From: Prorocentrum cordatum
Taxonomy: Eukaryota > Sar > Dinophyceae > Prorocentrales > Prorocentraceae
Reading direction: 5' to 3'
Length of the DNA stretch: 64,000 nt
NCBI GenBank assembly: GCA_963575745.1
Contig: CAUYUJ010014362.1
Coordinates: 85,001-149,000 of the forward strand
In this document: positions 22,315-33,239 of the stretch, in pieces
Numbering within the stretch: the first letter of the stretch is position 1
How the letters are laid out: each line of letters opens with the position of its first letter
Position numbers and translations under genes: made by a program
Notes under the pieces: model-generated
Databases searched by the model: none
What the model was told of the DNA's origin: nothing
What the model saw: only the letters and a program-made list of their open reading frames with translations

Positions 22315-22842
22315 TGTTCCCGAGGTGTCGTCGTGAGTATCGAGATCTCTCGCGTCGGCGCCAGGCCCCGCGATCTGCGCCCAGGCAGCAGCAGGAGCCT
22401 TCGGGGGCGCAACGAGCCCGCGCGGGATGTCCGCGAACTCCAGGTCGTCCGAAGGCGACTTGGGCAGCTTGTCAGCGATGTCAGGCGTGATGTAGCCCAT
22501 GGTCGCCAGCATGCTCACGCGGCCGTTCTTCAGCCCTGCCTGCCACTGGTGAGCGAGATTCTCCGCGCTGCCGCCCGCTGCGCAGCCAGCGGGGCCCCCG
22601 GGGCCAGAGGGGCCCTGGACGCCCAGCTCGCTCTCGAACTTGACGGCGCGCAGCGGGGATCCAGTGCACAGCGCCCCATCGCCCTGGGCGGAGCCAATCC
22701 GGCAGCCCTGGGGGAACATGCCGAGGATCGCCAACCTGGCAAGGCGGCCGTTCGCAATGTCCGCCGCGGGGTCGCTGGACGTCAACGCCGCGAAGGCGAA
22801 GTTGCGCGCAGCAGCCGTGATGCCCGCGGACTGGTCCTCGAG
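22315..22842 (-). pseudogene. Chlorophyll a-c light-harvesting (LHC) polyprotein fragment, unit junction
   Basis: The minus frame reads, from 22842 downward, AAARNFAFAALTSSDP, then ANGRLARLAILGMF, then GSPLRAVKFESELGVQ, then HQWQAGLKNGRVSMLATMGY and LEFADIPRGLVAPPKAPAAA. Known: dinoflagellate LHC proteins are made as polyproteins. ANGRL...AILGM matches the third transmembrane helix of one unit, FE.ELGVQ the start of the next mature unit, and LKNGRVSMLATMGYITP its first chlorophyll-binding helix. The piece thus spans the end of one unit and the first third of another. It lacks helix 2 and any transit peptide, the usual aromatic-rich linker is replaced by Gly/Pro/Ala, and the chlorophyll-ligand Glu/His context is partly changed. 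It joins the PPR array in another frame. I infer a decayed, translocated copy. The region continues open to a stop at 22312. Confidence 0.75.
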
Positions 22843-22896
22843 GACAGCGGCCGCAGCGAACACCTGCTCTTCTCGCACGCGCTGGTCACGGTGCCC

Positions 22897-23990
22897 TAAG
22901 TGATGATGTTGGGCATCAGCTTCGCTGCCGCAATCTCGCTCAGCAGCGCCATTGCCTGCCGGCGCTGCCAGCGCCTGCTCTTCTCGCACTCGCTGATCAG
23001 GGCGCTGCAGGGGATGATGCTGGGCTCCAGCTGCACGACAACCATCTCGCTCAGCAGCGTCTTTGTTTGCTGTCGCTGCCAACGCCTGCTCTTCTCGCAC
23101 GCGCTGTTCAGGGCGCTGTAGGCGTTGATGTTGGGCCCCAGCTGCACGACCGCCATCTCGCTCAGCAACGCCACTGCCTGCTGTCACCGCCAACGCCCGC
23201 CCTTCTCGCACCAGCTGTTCCGGATGTGGTAGGTGATGATGTTGGGCTTCAGCTGCGCGACCGCCATCTCGCTCAGCAGCGCCACAGGCTGCAACCACTG
23301 CCGACGACTGCTCTTCTCGCACGCGCCGTTCACAGTGACGTACGCGACGATGTTGGGCTCCAGCTCCACGGCCACAATTTCGCCCAGCAGCGCCACATCC
23401 TGCTGCCACTGCTGACGCCTGCTCTTCACGCACGCGCTCTTCACAGTGCCGTAGGTGATGATGTTGGGCTCCAGCTTCGCTGCCACAATCTCGCCCAGCA
23501 GCGCCGCAACCTGCTGCCACTGCTGCCGCCTGCTCTACTCGCACGCTCTCTTCACAGCGCCGTTGGCGAAGATGGCGGCCTCCAGCTCCGCGGCCACTAT
23601 CTCGCCCAGCAGCGGCGCTGCCTGCTGCCACTGCCGACGCCTGCTCTTCTCGCACGCGCTGTTCACCGTGCCAGAGTTGATGAACGCGGGCTTCAGCTTC
23701 ACGACCGGGGCCTCGACCAGCAGCGCCACATCCTGCTGCCACTGCTGACGCCTGCCCTTCACGCGCGCGCTCTTCACAGCGCCGTAGGTGATGATGTTGG
23801 GCTCCAGCTTCGCTGCCACAATCTCGCCCAGCAGCGCCACAACCTGCTGCCACTGCTGCCGCCTGCTCTTCTTGCACGCGCTCTTCGCAGCGCCGTTGGC
23901 GAAGATGGTGGGCTCCAGCTTCGCGGCCACAATATCGCCCAGCAGCGGCACTGCCTGCTGCCACTGCCGACCACCAGCTGTTCAGGATGA
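22897..23990 (-). pseudogene. Degenerate pentatricopeptide repeat (PPR) array
   Basis: Minus-strand frames at 23535-23951, 23184-23486 and 22896-23174 share repeats such as VALLGEIVAAKLEPNIITYG and SACEKSRRQQWQQ. About ten copies occur at a ~111-bp (37-residue) spacing. Known: PPR motifs are 35-residue helical hairpins that bind organellar RNA; dinoflagellate PPR repeats commonly carry ISACEKG..W. Seen breaks: in-frame stops replace a Lys codon near 23535, follow RWR near 23182, and replace the Tyr after NIIT at 22897-22899. The first repeat is cut short and frame-shifted near 23960. A 718-codon frame over the same DNA (22312-24468) reads the PPR part out of frame and should not be taken as the protein. 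It is probably non-functional unless the stops are assembly errors. Confidence 0.75.
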
Positions 23991-24009
23991 CGTAAGAGAT
24001 GAAGTTTGG

Positions 24010-24500
24010 GACCGGCATCATGTCCAATGAGGTCAGCGGCAGCGGCCGCCGCCAGCGGCCCGCCCGAGGCGGCCGCGGCGGCGGCGGCGGCAGCGTCGGC
24101 CGCGACACCACCTGCAGCGGGAGCGGCGGCGGCCACGGCGGCGGCCGCCGCACCCGCGGCGGCCGCGGCCGCCGCGGCAGGCCCCAGATCAGCGGCGCGC
24201 GCCACAGCGCCGGCCGGCCGCGGCGGTCTCGCCGCGGCCGGCCGCCGCCACAGCCGCGGCCGCCGCGGCGGCGGCGGCCGCGGCGGCGGCGCCGCCAGCC
24301 ACGCCGAGGCAGCCAGGGGCCCCGCCGGGCCGCGGCGGCAGCAGGCCGACCGGGCCGGCCGCGGCGGCGGCGCAGCAGGCGGCGGCGTGCCGCTGCCGCT
24401 GCCGCCGCGCCGAGCGCGACTCCATGGCCGAGCGAGCGGGGGCGCGGAGGGGGGCGAACCCCTCGCACGCCCCCGCGGGCGGGGAGGCCGAAGACCGAGG
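24010..24500. repeat. Extreme GC tract of GCGGCGGCCGC triplets
   Basis: Almost only G and C, with GCC/GGC triplets on both strands giving polyAla, Gly/Arg and Pro/Arg frames. It directly abuts the upstream end of the PPR array. Confidence 0.75.
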
Positions 24501-24574
24501 GGCGGGCCCCCGGCCACAGCCGGCCAGCCGCTGAGGCCAGTTCGAGCCAGAGCGGCTTGAGCCAGAAGCTACGG

Positions 24575-25330
24575 AAGCTGCTGGGGATATTTTTTTACAG
24601 CCGCAGGCGGAAGCGCCAGCGGCGGAAGGTCGCGGGCGGGCTACGGCCGCGACTAAATTGCCTAGCGCGCGCGGGGGCCGCGGATCAGGCGGCGAGGGAG
24701 GCAGCGCCCAGGGCGGCAGCCGACGTGCAATCCAGGGAGACAGAGACAGCCCCAGGACGGGCATGCAACGGTGCAACCAACGAGCCTGAGGACAGGCACC
24801 GAGGAGACCAAGCGCAGCCAAAATGGCGCGTGAGGCGTGCCCAGAAGTCCAGATGCGAACAGAAAGGAACGCTCCCGAGGACACCGATCCAGGGAGTCTG
24901 ACAGGTACCGCAGACTGACGGGGGACAAAAGTCCAGCGGAAAATTCTGGCGGTGACACGAAGTCGCGACGCCAGACGCGCATCCAGGGTGTGGGGGTGAC
25001 AGGAGAACCTTCCACAAAACTGATGGGGATACTTATTTTTTTTCAGCCGCAGGCGGAAGCGCCAGCGGCGGAAGGTCGCGAACGGGCCGCGGACGCGACT
25101 AAATTACCTAACGCGCGCAGGGCCGCGGATCAGGCGGCTCACGGCAGCGTCCAGGGGACCGAAGCCGGTGCAATCCAGGTGCCATGACAGCCCCTGAACG
25201 GGCATGCAGGTGCGTCCAACAGGCCTGAGGTAGGCACCGAGAGCACCTAGCGCAGCCAAAATGGCGCGATAACGTTCCAACGTCCAGGTGCGGACAAGGG
25301 AACGACCCGAGGACGTCAGCCCCAGCCTGT
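24575..25330. repeat. ~445-bp imperfect tandem duplication
   Basis: CAGCCGCAGGCGGAAGCGCC, AGCGGCGGAAGGTCGCG, CGCGACTAAATT and the CGCAGCCAAAATGGCGCG block occur from about 24585 to 24890 and again from about 25045 to 25330. Each copy is preceded by GGGGATA plus a T-run (24583-24597; 25026-25044), and a third GGGGATACG lies at 25679. Confidence 0.8.
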
Positions 25331-25690
25331 CGGGTAGCACAGACGACGAGGTGGAAAGTCCAACGAGGATCCCGACGGCGGCAGCGAGCCGCGGCGCCAG
25401 AACGACATCAAGGTGTATCCATGTTCCGAGAAGACTACCACACCGAGATGTTTCGGCCCAGACCCAGCGGGTGGAAGGGCACCTGATGCACGCTACCCGT
25501 CGAAACGCGGCGTGTGCACACCACAGTGTCACAGTGCAGTCCAAAGGGACGGAGAGCACAGGCGGAACGAGACCGTGTATACCCAGGCAAGTCCCACAAA
25601 GCCACTGATCCAGGGTCGCGGTAGGAAGCCGTCCAGCAATGGGAGTCCAGAGGGCACCGATCCGTGGAGCCTACTGCTGGGGATACGCGA
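25331..25690. other. Stretch without a recognisable gene
   Basis: Nothing recognisable on either strand. Confidence 0.4.
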
Positions 25691-26200
25691 AGCGTCAAGA
25701 ATTCACTTGGGGAGGGTCTTGCCCAGCAGAAGGTGCCGCACAGCGAAGTGGCTCACCTTGGAAAGGGTGCCGCACAGCAAAGGGGCACATCTAACACCAA
25801 GGATTGGTTTTTTATCAACTTGGGGAGGGGTCTTGCCTAGCAGAAGGTGCCGCACAGCAGGTGGGGCATGCCTCAAACCAAGGATTGTGTTTACATCAAC
25901 TTGGGGAGGGCCATTGCCTAACGAAGGGTGCCACACAGCAGATGGGACACGTCTACCCGCAAGAATTCTTGTTTACTCGGGGAGGGGTCTTGCCTAGCCG
26001 CGCAGATGGGGAACGTCTAGCACCAAGGATTCATTTTAAAGCAACTTGGGGAGGACCATTGCCTAGCAGAAGGTGCCACACAACACATGGGGCGCATCTA
26101 GCAACACGGATTCACATTTAATCAATTTGGGGAGGGGTCTTGCCTAGCTTAGGGTGCCGCACAGCAAAGGGGCACATCTAGCAACAAGGTTTTTATACAA
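25690..26200. repeat. ~80-bp satellite, array 2 (six to seven copies)
   Basis: Same unit as 15455-16222; several units carry GGCCATTGCC in place of GGTCTTGCC and CACACAGCAGATGGG in place of CGCACAGCAAAGGGG. Confidence 0.85.
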
Positions 26201-26309
26201 AAATTACCCCGGCTAAGCAACCTAACAGCGATGTGTAGAAGCATATCTGGAAGCATTCCCCTTAAGAATTAGGTGAGAATCCAGTTGTAGAATTCTGCTG
26301 CTCTCGCAG

Positions 26310-27380
26310 TCGCAGCCTCAGCCTGCCTCGGCTTGCCTCGGCCTCAGCCTCAGCCTGCCTCGGCCTCAGCCTCAGCCTCAGCCTGCCTCAACCTCAGCCT
26401 CAGCCTGCCTCAGCCTCAGCCTGCATCAGCCTCAGCCTCAGCCTGCCTCAGCCTCAGCTTCAGCCTCAGCCTCAGCCTCAGCCTGCCTCAGCCTCACTCA
26501 GCCTGCCTCAGCCTCGCCTCAGCCTTGCCTCGGCCTCAGCCTCAGCCTGCCTGCCTGCCTCAGCCGGCCTCAGCCTCAGCCGCTGCTCGGCCTCAGGCCG
26601 CATCAGCCTCAGCCTCTCAGCCTCAGCCTGCACTCACCGCAGCTTGCCTCAGCCAGCCACAGCCTCAGGCCTCTTCAGCCCTCAGAACCTTCAGCCTTCA
26701 GCCTCAGCCTGACCGGCTTGCCTCAGCCTCAGCCTCAGCCTGCATCAGCCTCAGCCTCAGCCTCAGCCTGCCTCAGCCTCAGCGTCAGCCTCTCAGCCTC
26801 AGCCTGCCTCAGCCTCGGCCTCAGCCTGCCTCAGCCTCAGCCTCAGCCTCAGCCGCAACTTGCCTCAGCCTCAGCCACAGCCTCAGCCTCAGCCTGCCTC
26901 AGCTTCAGCCTCAGCCTCAGCCTGCACGGGCTTGCCTCGGCCTCAGCCTCAGCCTGCCTCGGCCTCAGCCTCAGCCTCAGCCTGCCTCAGCCTCAGCCTC
27001 AGCCTGCCTCAGCCTCAGCCTGTATCAGCCTCAGCCTCAGCCTGCCTCAGCCGCAGCCTGCCTCAGCCTCAGCCACAGCCTCAGCCTCAGCCTCAGCCTG
27101 CCTTAGCTTCAGCCTCAGCCTCAGCCTGCCTCGGCTTGCCTCAGCCTCAGCCTCAGCCTGCCTCGGCCTCAGCCTCAGCCTCAGCCTGCCTCAGCCTCAG
27201 CCTGCCTCAGCCTCAGCCTCAGCCTCAGCCTCAGCGTCAGCCTCTCAGCCTCAGCCTGCATCAGCCTCAGCCTCAGCCTCAGCCTGCCTCAGGCTCAGTC
27301 TCAGCCTGCCTCAGCCTCAGCCTGCCTCAGGCTCAGTCTCAGCCTGCCTCAGCCTCAGCCTGCCTCAGCCTCAGCCTCAC
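26310..27380. repeat. CAGCCT/GCCTCA hexanucleotide minisatellite
   Basis: Runs of (CAGCCT)n are broken regularly by TGCCT. The resulting Pro-Gln-Pro, Ser-Leu and Ser-Ala frames are artefacts. Confidence 0.92.
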
Positions 27381-27745
27381 AGTTGGCTCCAGGCCATCAA
27401 AATGTAGCCTGGGAATGGTGTTCTGGGAACACGAAGAACACGAAGTGGCCTACAGTTGGCTCCAGGCATTCAAAATGTGGCCCGGGAATGGTGTTCTGGG
27501 AACACGAAGAACACGAAGTGGCCTACAGTTGGCTCCGGGCATTCAAAATGTGCCCCGGGAATGGTGTTCTGGGAGCACGAAGAACACGAAGTGGCCTACA
27601 ATTGGCTCCGGGCATTCAACATGTGGCCCGGGAATGGTGTTCTGGGAACACGAAGAACACGAAGTGGCCTACAGTTGGCTCCGGGCATTCAAAATCATGC
27701 CCAGGAATGGAGTTCTGGAAACTCGAAGACCACGAAGGGCGTTAC
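27380..27745. repeat. 73-bp tandem repeat, five copies
   Basis: CAGTTGGCTCCGGGCATTCA, AAATGTGGCCCGGGAATGG, then GTTCTGGGAACACGAAGAAC. Copies at 27380 and 27453 are 73 bases apart; 73 is not a multiple of three, so each copy shifts frame. Confidence 0.9.
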
Positions 27746-27860
27746 CGTTTGCTTAAAACGAATTCCCCGGCATCCCCTGCCCGGACCCCCCTGTGGAGTC
27801 ATGATGCTCTCTTTTGACCCTACTAGAAGCCTATCAGACTTCGCTGCGAGGTAAAAATGC

Positions 27861-29490
27861 ATTGTGTAGGAGCATATCGGGAAGCATTCCCCTAAGATTC
27901 AGATGAGAATCCAGTCGTAGAATTCTGCTGTTCTCGCAGTCGTAGTCGCATTCGCGATGACAGTCGCAGTGGCAACGGCAGTCGCAGTCACAGTCACAGC
28001 CTCAGCCTGCCTCAGCCTCAGCCTCAGCCTGCCTCAGCCTCAGCCTGCCTCAGCCTCAGCCTCAGCCTGCTTCAGCCTCAGCCTTCAGCCTGCCTCAGCC
28101 TCAGCCTCAGCCTCAGCCTTCAGCCTCAGCCTCAGCCTCAGCCTCAGCCTGCCTCAGCCTCAGCCTCAGCCTCAGCCTCAGCCTCAGCCTCAGCCTCAGC
28201 CTCAGCCTGCCTCAGCCTCAGCCTCAGCCTGCCTGCCTTCAGCCTCACAGCCTCAGCCAGCCTGCCTCAGCCTCAGCCTCAGCCTCAGCCTCAGCCTCAG
28301 CCTGCCTCAGCCTCAGCCTGCCTCAGCCTCAGCCAGCCTGCCTCAGCCTCAGCCTCAGCCTGCTTCAGCCTCAGCCTCAGTCTGCCTTCAGCCTCGGCCT
28401 CAGCCTCGCCTCAGCCTCAGCCTCAGCCTCAGCCTCAGCCTCAGCCTCAGCATCAGCCTGCCTCAGCCTCAGCCTCAGCCTGCCTCAGCCTCAGCCTCAG
28501 CCTTCAGCCTCAGCCTCATGCCTTCAGCCTCAGCCTCAGCCTCAGCCTCCTCAGCCTCAGCCTCAGCCTGCCTCAGCTCAGCCTCAGCCTCAGCCTCAGC
28601 CTCAGCCTCAGCCTCAGCCTCAGCCTCAGGCCTCAGTCTGCCTTCAGCCTCGGCCTCAGCCTCAGCCTGCCTCAGCCTCAGCCTGCATCAGCCTCACCCT
28701 CAGCCTCAGCCTGCCTCAGCATCAGCCTGCCTCAGCCTCAGCCTGCCTCAGCCTCAGCCTCAGCCTCAGCCTGCTTCAGCCTCAGCCTCAGTCTGCCTTC
28801 AGCCTCGTCCTAAGGCTCAGCCTGCCTCAGCTTCAGCCTGCATCAGCCTCAGCCTCAGCCTCAGCCTCAGCCTGCCTCGGCATCAGCCTGCCTCAGCCTC
28901 AGCCTCAGCCTGCTTCAGCCTCAGCCTCAGCCTGCTTCAGCCTCAGCCTCAGTCTGCCTTCAGCCTCGGCCTCAGCCTCAGCTTGCCTCAGCCTGCCTCA
29001 GCCTCAGCAGCAGCCTGCCTCAGCATTCAAAAAGTGGCCTGTCATGAAATTTTGGGAACTCGAAGAACACGAAGTGGCCTACAGTTGGCTCCGAGCTTTC
29101 GAAATGTTGCCCGGGAATGGAGTTCTGGGAACTCGAAGACCACGAAATGGCCTACAGTTGGCTCCGGGCTTTCAAAATGTGGCCCGGGAATGGAGTTCTG
29201 GGAACTCGAAGAGCACGAAGTGGCCTTCAGTTGGCTCCGGGCATTCAAAATGTGGCCCGGGAATGGAGTTCTGGGAAGTCGAAGAGCACGAAGTGGCCTA
29301 CAGTTGGCTCCGGGCATTCAAAATGTGGCCCGGGAATGGAGTTCTGGAAGGTCGAAGAGCACGAAACGTGTGACTGTTTGCTTAAAACGAGCCCGGCCCT
29401 CGCCTGTCCGGCTCCCGCCCAGACCCCGGGGAGTCATCAGATGCTCTCTTTTGACCCCATTAGAAACCTATCAGTCTTCGCTGTTAGGTA
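27861..29490. repeat. 1.63-kb composite unit, copy 2
   Basis: Same head, minisatellite (27985-29025), 73-bp repeats (29035-29370, five copies with GGAGTTCTGGGAACTCG) and tail (29370-29490) as copy 1. Head-to-head distance is 1630 bases. Confidence 0.85.
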
Positions 29491-30730
29491 ACAAGAAATC
29501 ATCTTGGGGAGGGGTCCTGCCTAGCAGAGGGTGCCGCACAGCAAATGGGGCACGTCTAGCACCAATGGTTCTTTTTACATCAACTTAATGAAGGGTCTTG
29601 CATAGCAGAGGGTGCCGCACAACAGATCGGGCACGCCTAGCAGTCAATGTGGGGAGGGCTATTGTCTATCAGAGGGTGCCGCACAGCAGAGGGGCATGTC
29701 CAGCACCAAGGAGTCATGTTTTAATCAACTTGGCGAGGGGTCTTGCCTAGCAAAGGTGCCGCACAGCAAACGTGCATGTCTAGCACCAGGGCTTCTGTTT
29801 TAATTGACTTGGGGAAGGGTCTTGCCCAGCAGAAAGTGCCGCAAAGCAAAGGGACTCACCTGGGAGAGGGTGCCGCACAGCAAAGGGGAACATCTAGCAC
29901 CAAGGTTTTTTGTTGCTGTTGCTTGTGTCAACTTGGGGACGGGTCTTGTGTAGCAGAAGGTGCCGCACAACAGATGGGGCACGCCTAAAACCATGGATTC
30001 GTTGTACAACAACTTGCGGAGGGCCATTGCCAAGCAAAGGGTGCCACACAGCAGATGGGGCACGTCTAGCACCACGGATGTTGTAAATGAGATTGGGGAG
30101 GGGTCTTGCCTAGCAGAAGGTGCCGTTCAGCAGATGGGGCGCGTCTAGCACCAGGGATGTTTGTTTTAATCAACTTGGGGAGGGGTCTTGCCCAGCAGAA
30201 GGTGCCGCACAGCAATTGGGGCACGCCTAGTACCACGGATTCTTGTTTGTTAATCAACTTGGGGAGGGCCGTTGGCTAACGATGGGTGCCACACAGCAGA
30301 TGGGACACGTCTACCAGCAAGGATTCTTGTTTAATCAAGTTGGGGAGGGGTCTTGCCTAGCAGAAGGTGCAGCGCAGCACATGGGGCACGTCTAGCACCA
30401 AGGATGTTTTAAAGCAGCTTGGGGAAGGGCCATTGCCTAACGAAGGGTGCCACACAACAAATGGGGCGCATGTAGCAACAAGGAGTCATGTTTAATCAAC
30501 TTGGGGAGGGGTCTTGCCTAGCAGAGGGTACCGCACAGCAAATGGGCACATCTAGCACCAATGATTATTTTGTTTACTCAAATTGGGGAGGGGTCTTGCC
30601 CAGCAGAGGGCCCCGCGCAGCACATGGGGCACGTCTAACAGCAAGGGCTTTTGTTTCTCAATTTGGGGAGGGTCCTGCTTAGCAGAGGGTGCCGCGCAGC
30701 AAATGGGGCACGTCAAGCACCAAGGATTAC
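29490..30730. repeat. ~80-bp satellite, array 3 (about 15 copies)
   Basis: Continuation of the family on the far side of the composite units, with variable truncations. Confidence 0.87.
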
Positions 30731-30795
30731 CTGTACGACCACCCTTCGGGTGATAAGGAGGTGAGGGGGGGGGGGGAGGGACCAACGTCGCACTC

Positions 30796-31440
30796 GGTCG
30801 ATCTCACTCTCGATATCACTATCGATCTCACTATCGATCTCACATTCGGTCTCACTATCGATCTCACTATCGATCTCCCATTCGGTCTCACTATCGATTT
30901 CCCTATCGATCTCACATTCGGTCTCACTATCGATCTCACTATCAATATCACTATCGATCTCACAATCAATCTCACATTCGGTCTCACTATCGATCTCACA
31001 TTCGGTCTCACTATCGATCTCACAATCGATCTCCCATTCGGTCTCACTATCGATCTCATTATCGATATCACAATCGATCTCACAATCGATCTCAAAATCG
31101 GTCTCACCATCGATCTCACAATCAATCTCACATTCGGTCTCACTATCGATCTCACATTCGGTCTCACTATCGATCTCACCATCGATCTCACATTCGGTCT
31201 CACTATCGATCTCACGATCGATATCACTATCGATCTCACTATCGATCTCACATTCGGTCTCACGATCGATCTCATTATCGATATCACAATCGATCTCACA
31301 ATCGATCTCACTATCGATCTCACAATCAATATCACTTTCGGTCTTACTATCGATTTCAGTATCGATACCACAATCGATCTCACAACCGATCTCACATTCG
31401 GTCTCACTATCGATATCACATTCGGTCTCTCTATCGATAT
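30796..31440. repeat. 12-bp ATCGATCTCACT repeat
   Basis: About 50 units of ATCGATCTCACT, varied as ATCGATCTCACA or TTCGGTCTCACT, with dozens of ClaI sites (ATCGAT). The 12-bp period keeps plus (LTIDLTFG) and minus (EIDSETEC) frames open for hundreds of codons; these are artefacts. Confidence 0.93.
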
Positions 31441-31710
31441 CATCATCACCATCATCATCAGCACCATCATCATCATCCTCATCATCATCATCATCAACAT
31501 CATCATCATCGGGACACCGACGGGACACCGACGGGACACCGGCGGGACACCGGCGGGACACCGCGCGCCACCGGCCGCCCGGTGGAGAATCATTTGGTCC
31601 GGCCGCGCCTCAGCCACAGAGGACACCACCGGGACACCGGCGGGACACCGCGCGCCACCGGCCGCCCGGCGGAGAATCATTTGGTCCGGCCGCGCCTCAG
31701 CCACAGGAGA
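31440..31710. repeat. CAT tract, GGGACACCG 12-bp repeat and 87-bp duplication
   Basis: A CAT tract to about 31510 and CGGGACACCGG units to about 31563 lead into an 87-bp direct duplication. The end CAGCCACAG lies at 31611 and 31698, preceded each time by GGAGAATCATTTGGTCCGGC. Confidence 0.85.
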
Positions 31711-31844
31711 CTTTCCTCTCGCCCGCCCACGCAGCTTCGCCTCGCCCGCACGCACGGCACGCACGAACACGAAACCGAAATCGATTTCCCGGTAGGGGGG
31801 CTCTCCGTTCCACTTCGATCTCACCCCTCACCTCCGATTTTACA

Positions 31845-32065
31845 ATCAATGTGATGAGGGGTCTTGCCTAGCAGAAGGTGCCGCACAACAGATGGTGCAC
31901 GCCTAGCACCAATGATTCTTTTTAGAACAATTTGGGGACGGCTCTTGCCTATCAGAGGGTGCCGCACAGGGGCATGTCAAACACCAAATATTCATGTTTG
32001 AATAAATTTGGCGATGGGTCTTGCCTCGCAAAAGGTGCCACACAGCAAACGGGCATGTCAGTTTG
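31845..32065. repeat. ~80-bp satellite, array 4 (about three copies)
   Basis: Units with TGATGAGGGGTCTTGCCTAG and GGTGCCGCACAAC. The array ends where GGAGGGGGCTGGGAGGGCC begins. Confidence 0.8.
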
Positions 32066-32690
32066 GAGGGGGCTGGGAGGGCCAGCCAACAGCTTCGCCC
32101 TAGGCGAAGCCAAGCTCCAGCTCTGTTGTACCGTAATAACGACAGTCCTTGCAGGAGAGGATGTGCCATCTCAAGCAATAGGAATATCCTTTTGGTCTCG
32201 ATGGCAATCGTGTGCCTCGCGATAAGGCGCAGTCATATTTGGGCGGCCGTGCCCCGTGTTGACACTCCATGCTTGTGCACATATGCTCGGTCTTCCCATG
32301 CCCGATCTCGCAGACATCCGCCGGCTCCTTATGTTGGGGTTGGTTCGGGGCCTCGTTGCGCGCGCATGGGAGCGCGTTGCTTTTGTTCCTCTTCCTTGTG
32401 CTCCAGGCTTCTCGTTGTCATCGGTCGTTCAGCTGTCGGGCATCTGCAGAGGGCGCGCGCAGATGCAACGGTCATCAAGGCCCTTCTCTGCAATCAGTTG
32501 TCGTCGACTCCGTCCACTGGAGTGGGGAGGCTTCTTTGTGCTGGACGCCAAACCTCATGCCGACGAGAATCGCACCCGTGGGAACATAAGGTTCGGGCTC
32601 GCGGGGGGATGCTCAATGATTTGCCTGGCAAGACCCATGCGCGGCGCTCCCTGGAGCTCTGACGGGGCCTATGGCGGTAACTTCTTCGCG
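32066..32690. other. Stretch without a recognisable gene
   Basis: Plus frames near 32256-32744 and minus frames near 32100 have no recognisable domain. No repeat is evident. Confidence 0.4.
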
Positions 32691-33180
32691 CTCTGGCGAG
32701 GCCTTTCAGGAGGTGAGGGAGGGGCACGAAACTTGAGACATTGAATTCTATGGCCACGCCCCGCTCGCTCGGGCGGGTCCGCCCTGCAAGGGTGTGAGGA
32801 GTAAGAATCGCGTGAAGGAGTCTTGTGTAGATATGTCCAGTTCTCTCTGGCGGGGGTTTCCCTGGCGCTCTGGCGGGGCTTTCCCAGGAGGGGAGGGAGG
32901 ACCACGAAACCATAGGACAAGTATTGTATAGCCACACCCAGTGCGCTCTGACGGGGCTACCTCGGGTGCGGTGGGAGGGGCAAAACAGAACAAGGACCGT
33001 ATACGGTATAGCAACACCCCTCTCGTTCTGCCAGGACCGCCCTTGAGGGGTGGGAAGGGGCAAAGTAACTTGTGAGATGATAAGGGTATAGCGATGCCCC
33101 GCTCGCTCTTGCGGGATTTGTCTGGCGCTCTGGCGGGGCCGTCCCAGGAGAGGAGGGATGAGCACGAAAGCTGAGAGGCG
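32690..33180. repeat. Diverged ~85-120-bp tandem repeat, about five copies
   Basis: Recurring pieces are CGCTCTGGCGGGGCTTTCCC, AGGAGGGGAGGGAGG(A), CACGAAAC and TATAGC(C/A)ACACCCC. Confidence 0.65.
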
Positions 33181-33239
33181 AGGGGAGGAAGAGGAGAGAG
33201 GAGGGAATTGAGGCAAGGGAATGGTGCGGGAGGGAAGGA

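Larger units (their letters stand above)
26231..27860. repeat. 1.63-kb composite unit, copy 1
   Basis: Order: a ~75-bp head (GTGTAGAAGCATATCTGGAA to GAATTCTGCTGCTCTCGCAG), a CAGCCT minisatellite (26310-27380), five 73-bp repeats (27380-27740) and a ~115-bp tail (TTTGCTTAAAACGA, TCATGATGCTCTCTTTTGAC, TTCGCTGCGAGGTAA). The same order follows immediately at 27861-29490. Confidence 0.85.

Noticed and set aside
22312-24468. Single 718-residue protein
   Set aside because: Its first two thirds read polyAla/Arg GC repeats and the PPR array out of frame. Only the last ~176 residues (LHC-like) make sense.
24816-25268. Further relict spliced leaders at the AGCCAAAATGGC motifs (near 24818 and 25253), and ACCAAAATGGCC near 41410 and 56543
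   Set aside because: Only the self-complementary core GCCATTTTGGC matches; the CCGTA and TCAAG ends are absent. A chance palindrome is sufficient.
26333-28990. Pro/Gln/Ser/Ala-rich structural protein
   Set aside because: The frame simply follows the CAGCCT minisatellite and changes at every 73-bp repeat.
30689-31795. 368-codon Leu-Thr-Ile-Asp frame and the minus Asp/Glu-rich frame
   Set aside because: Both are products of a 12-bp repeat with no stop codon in phase.
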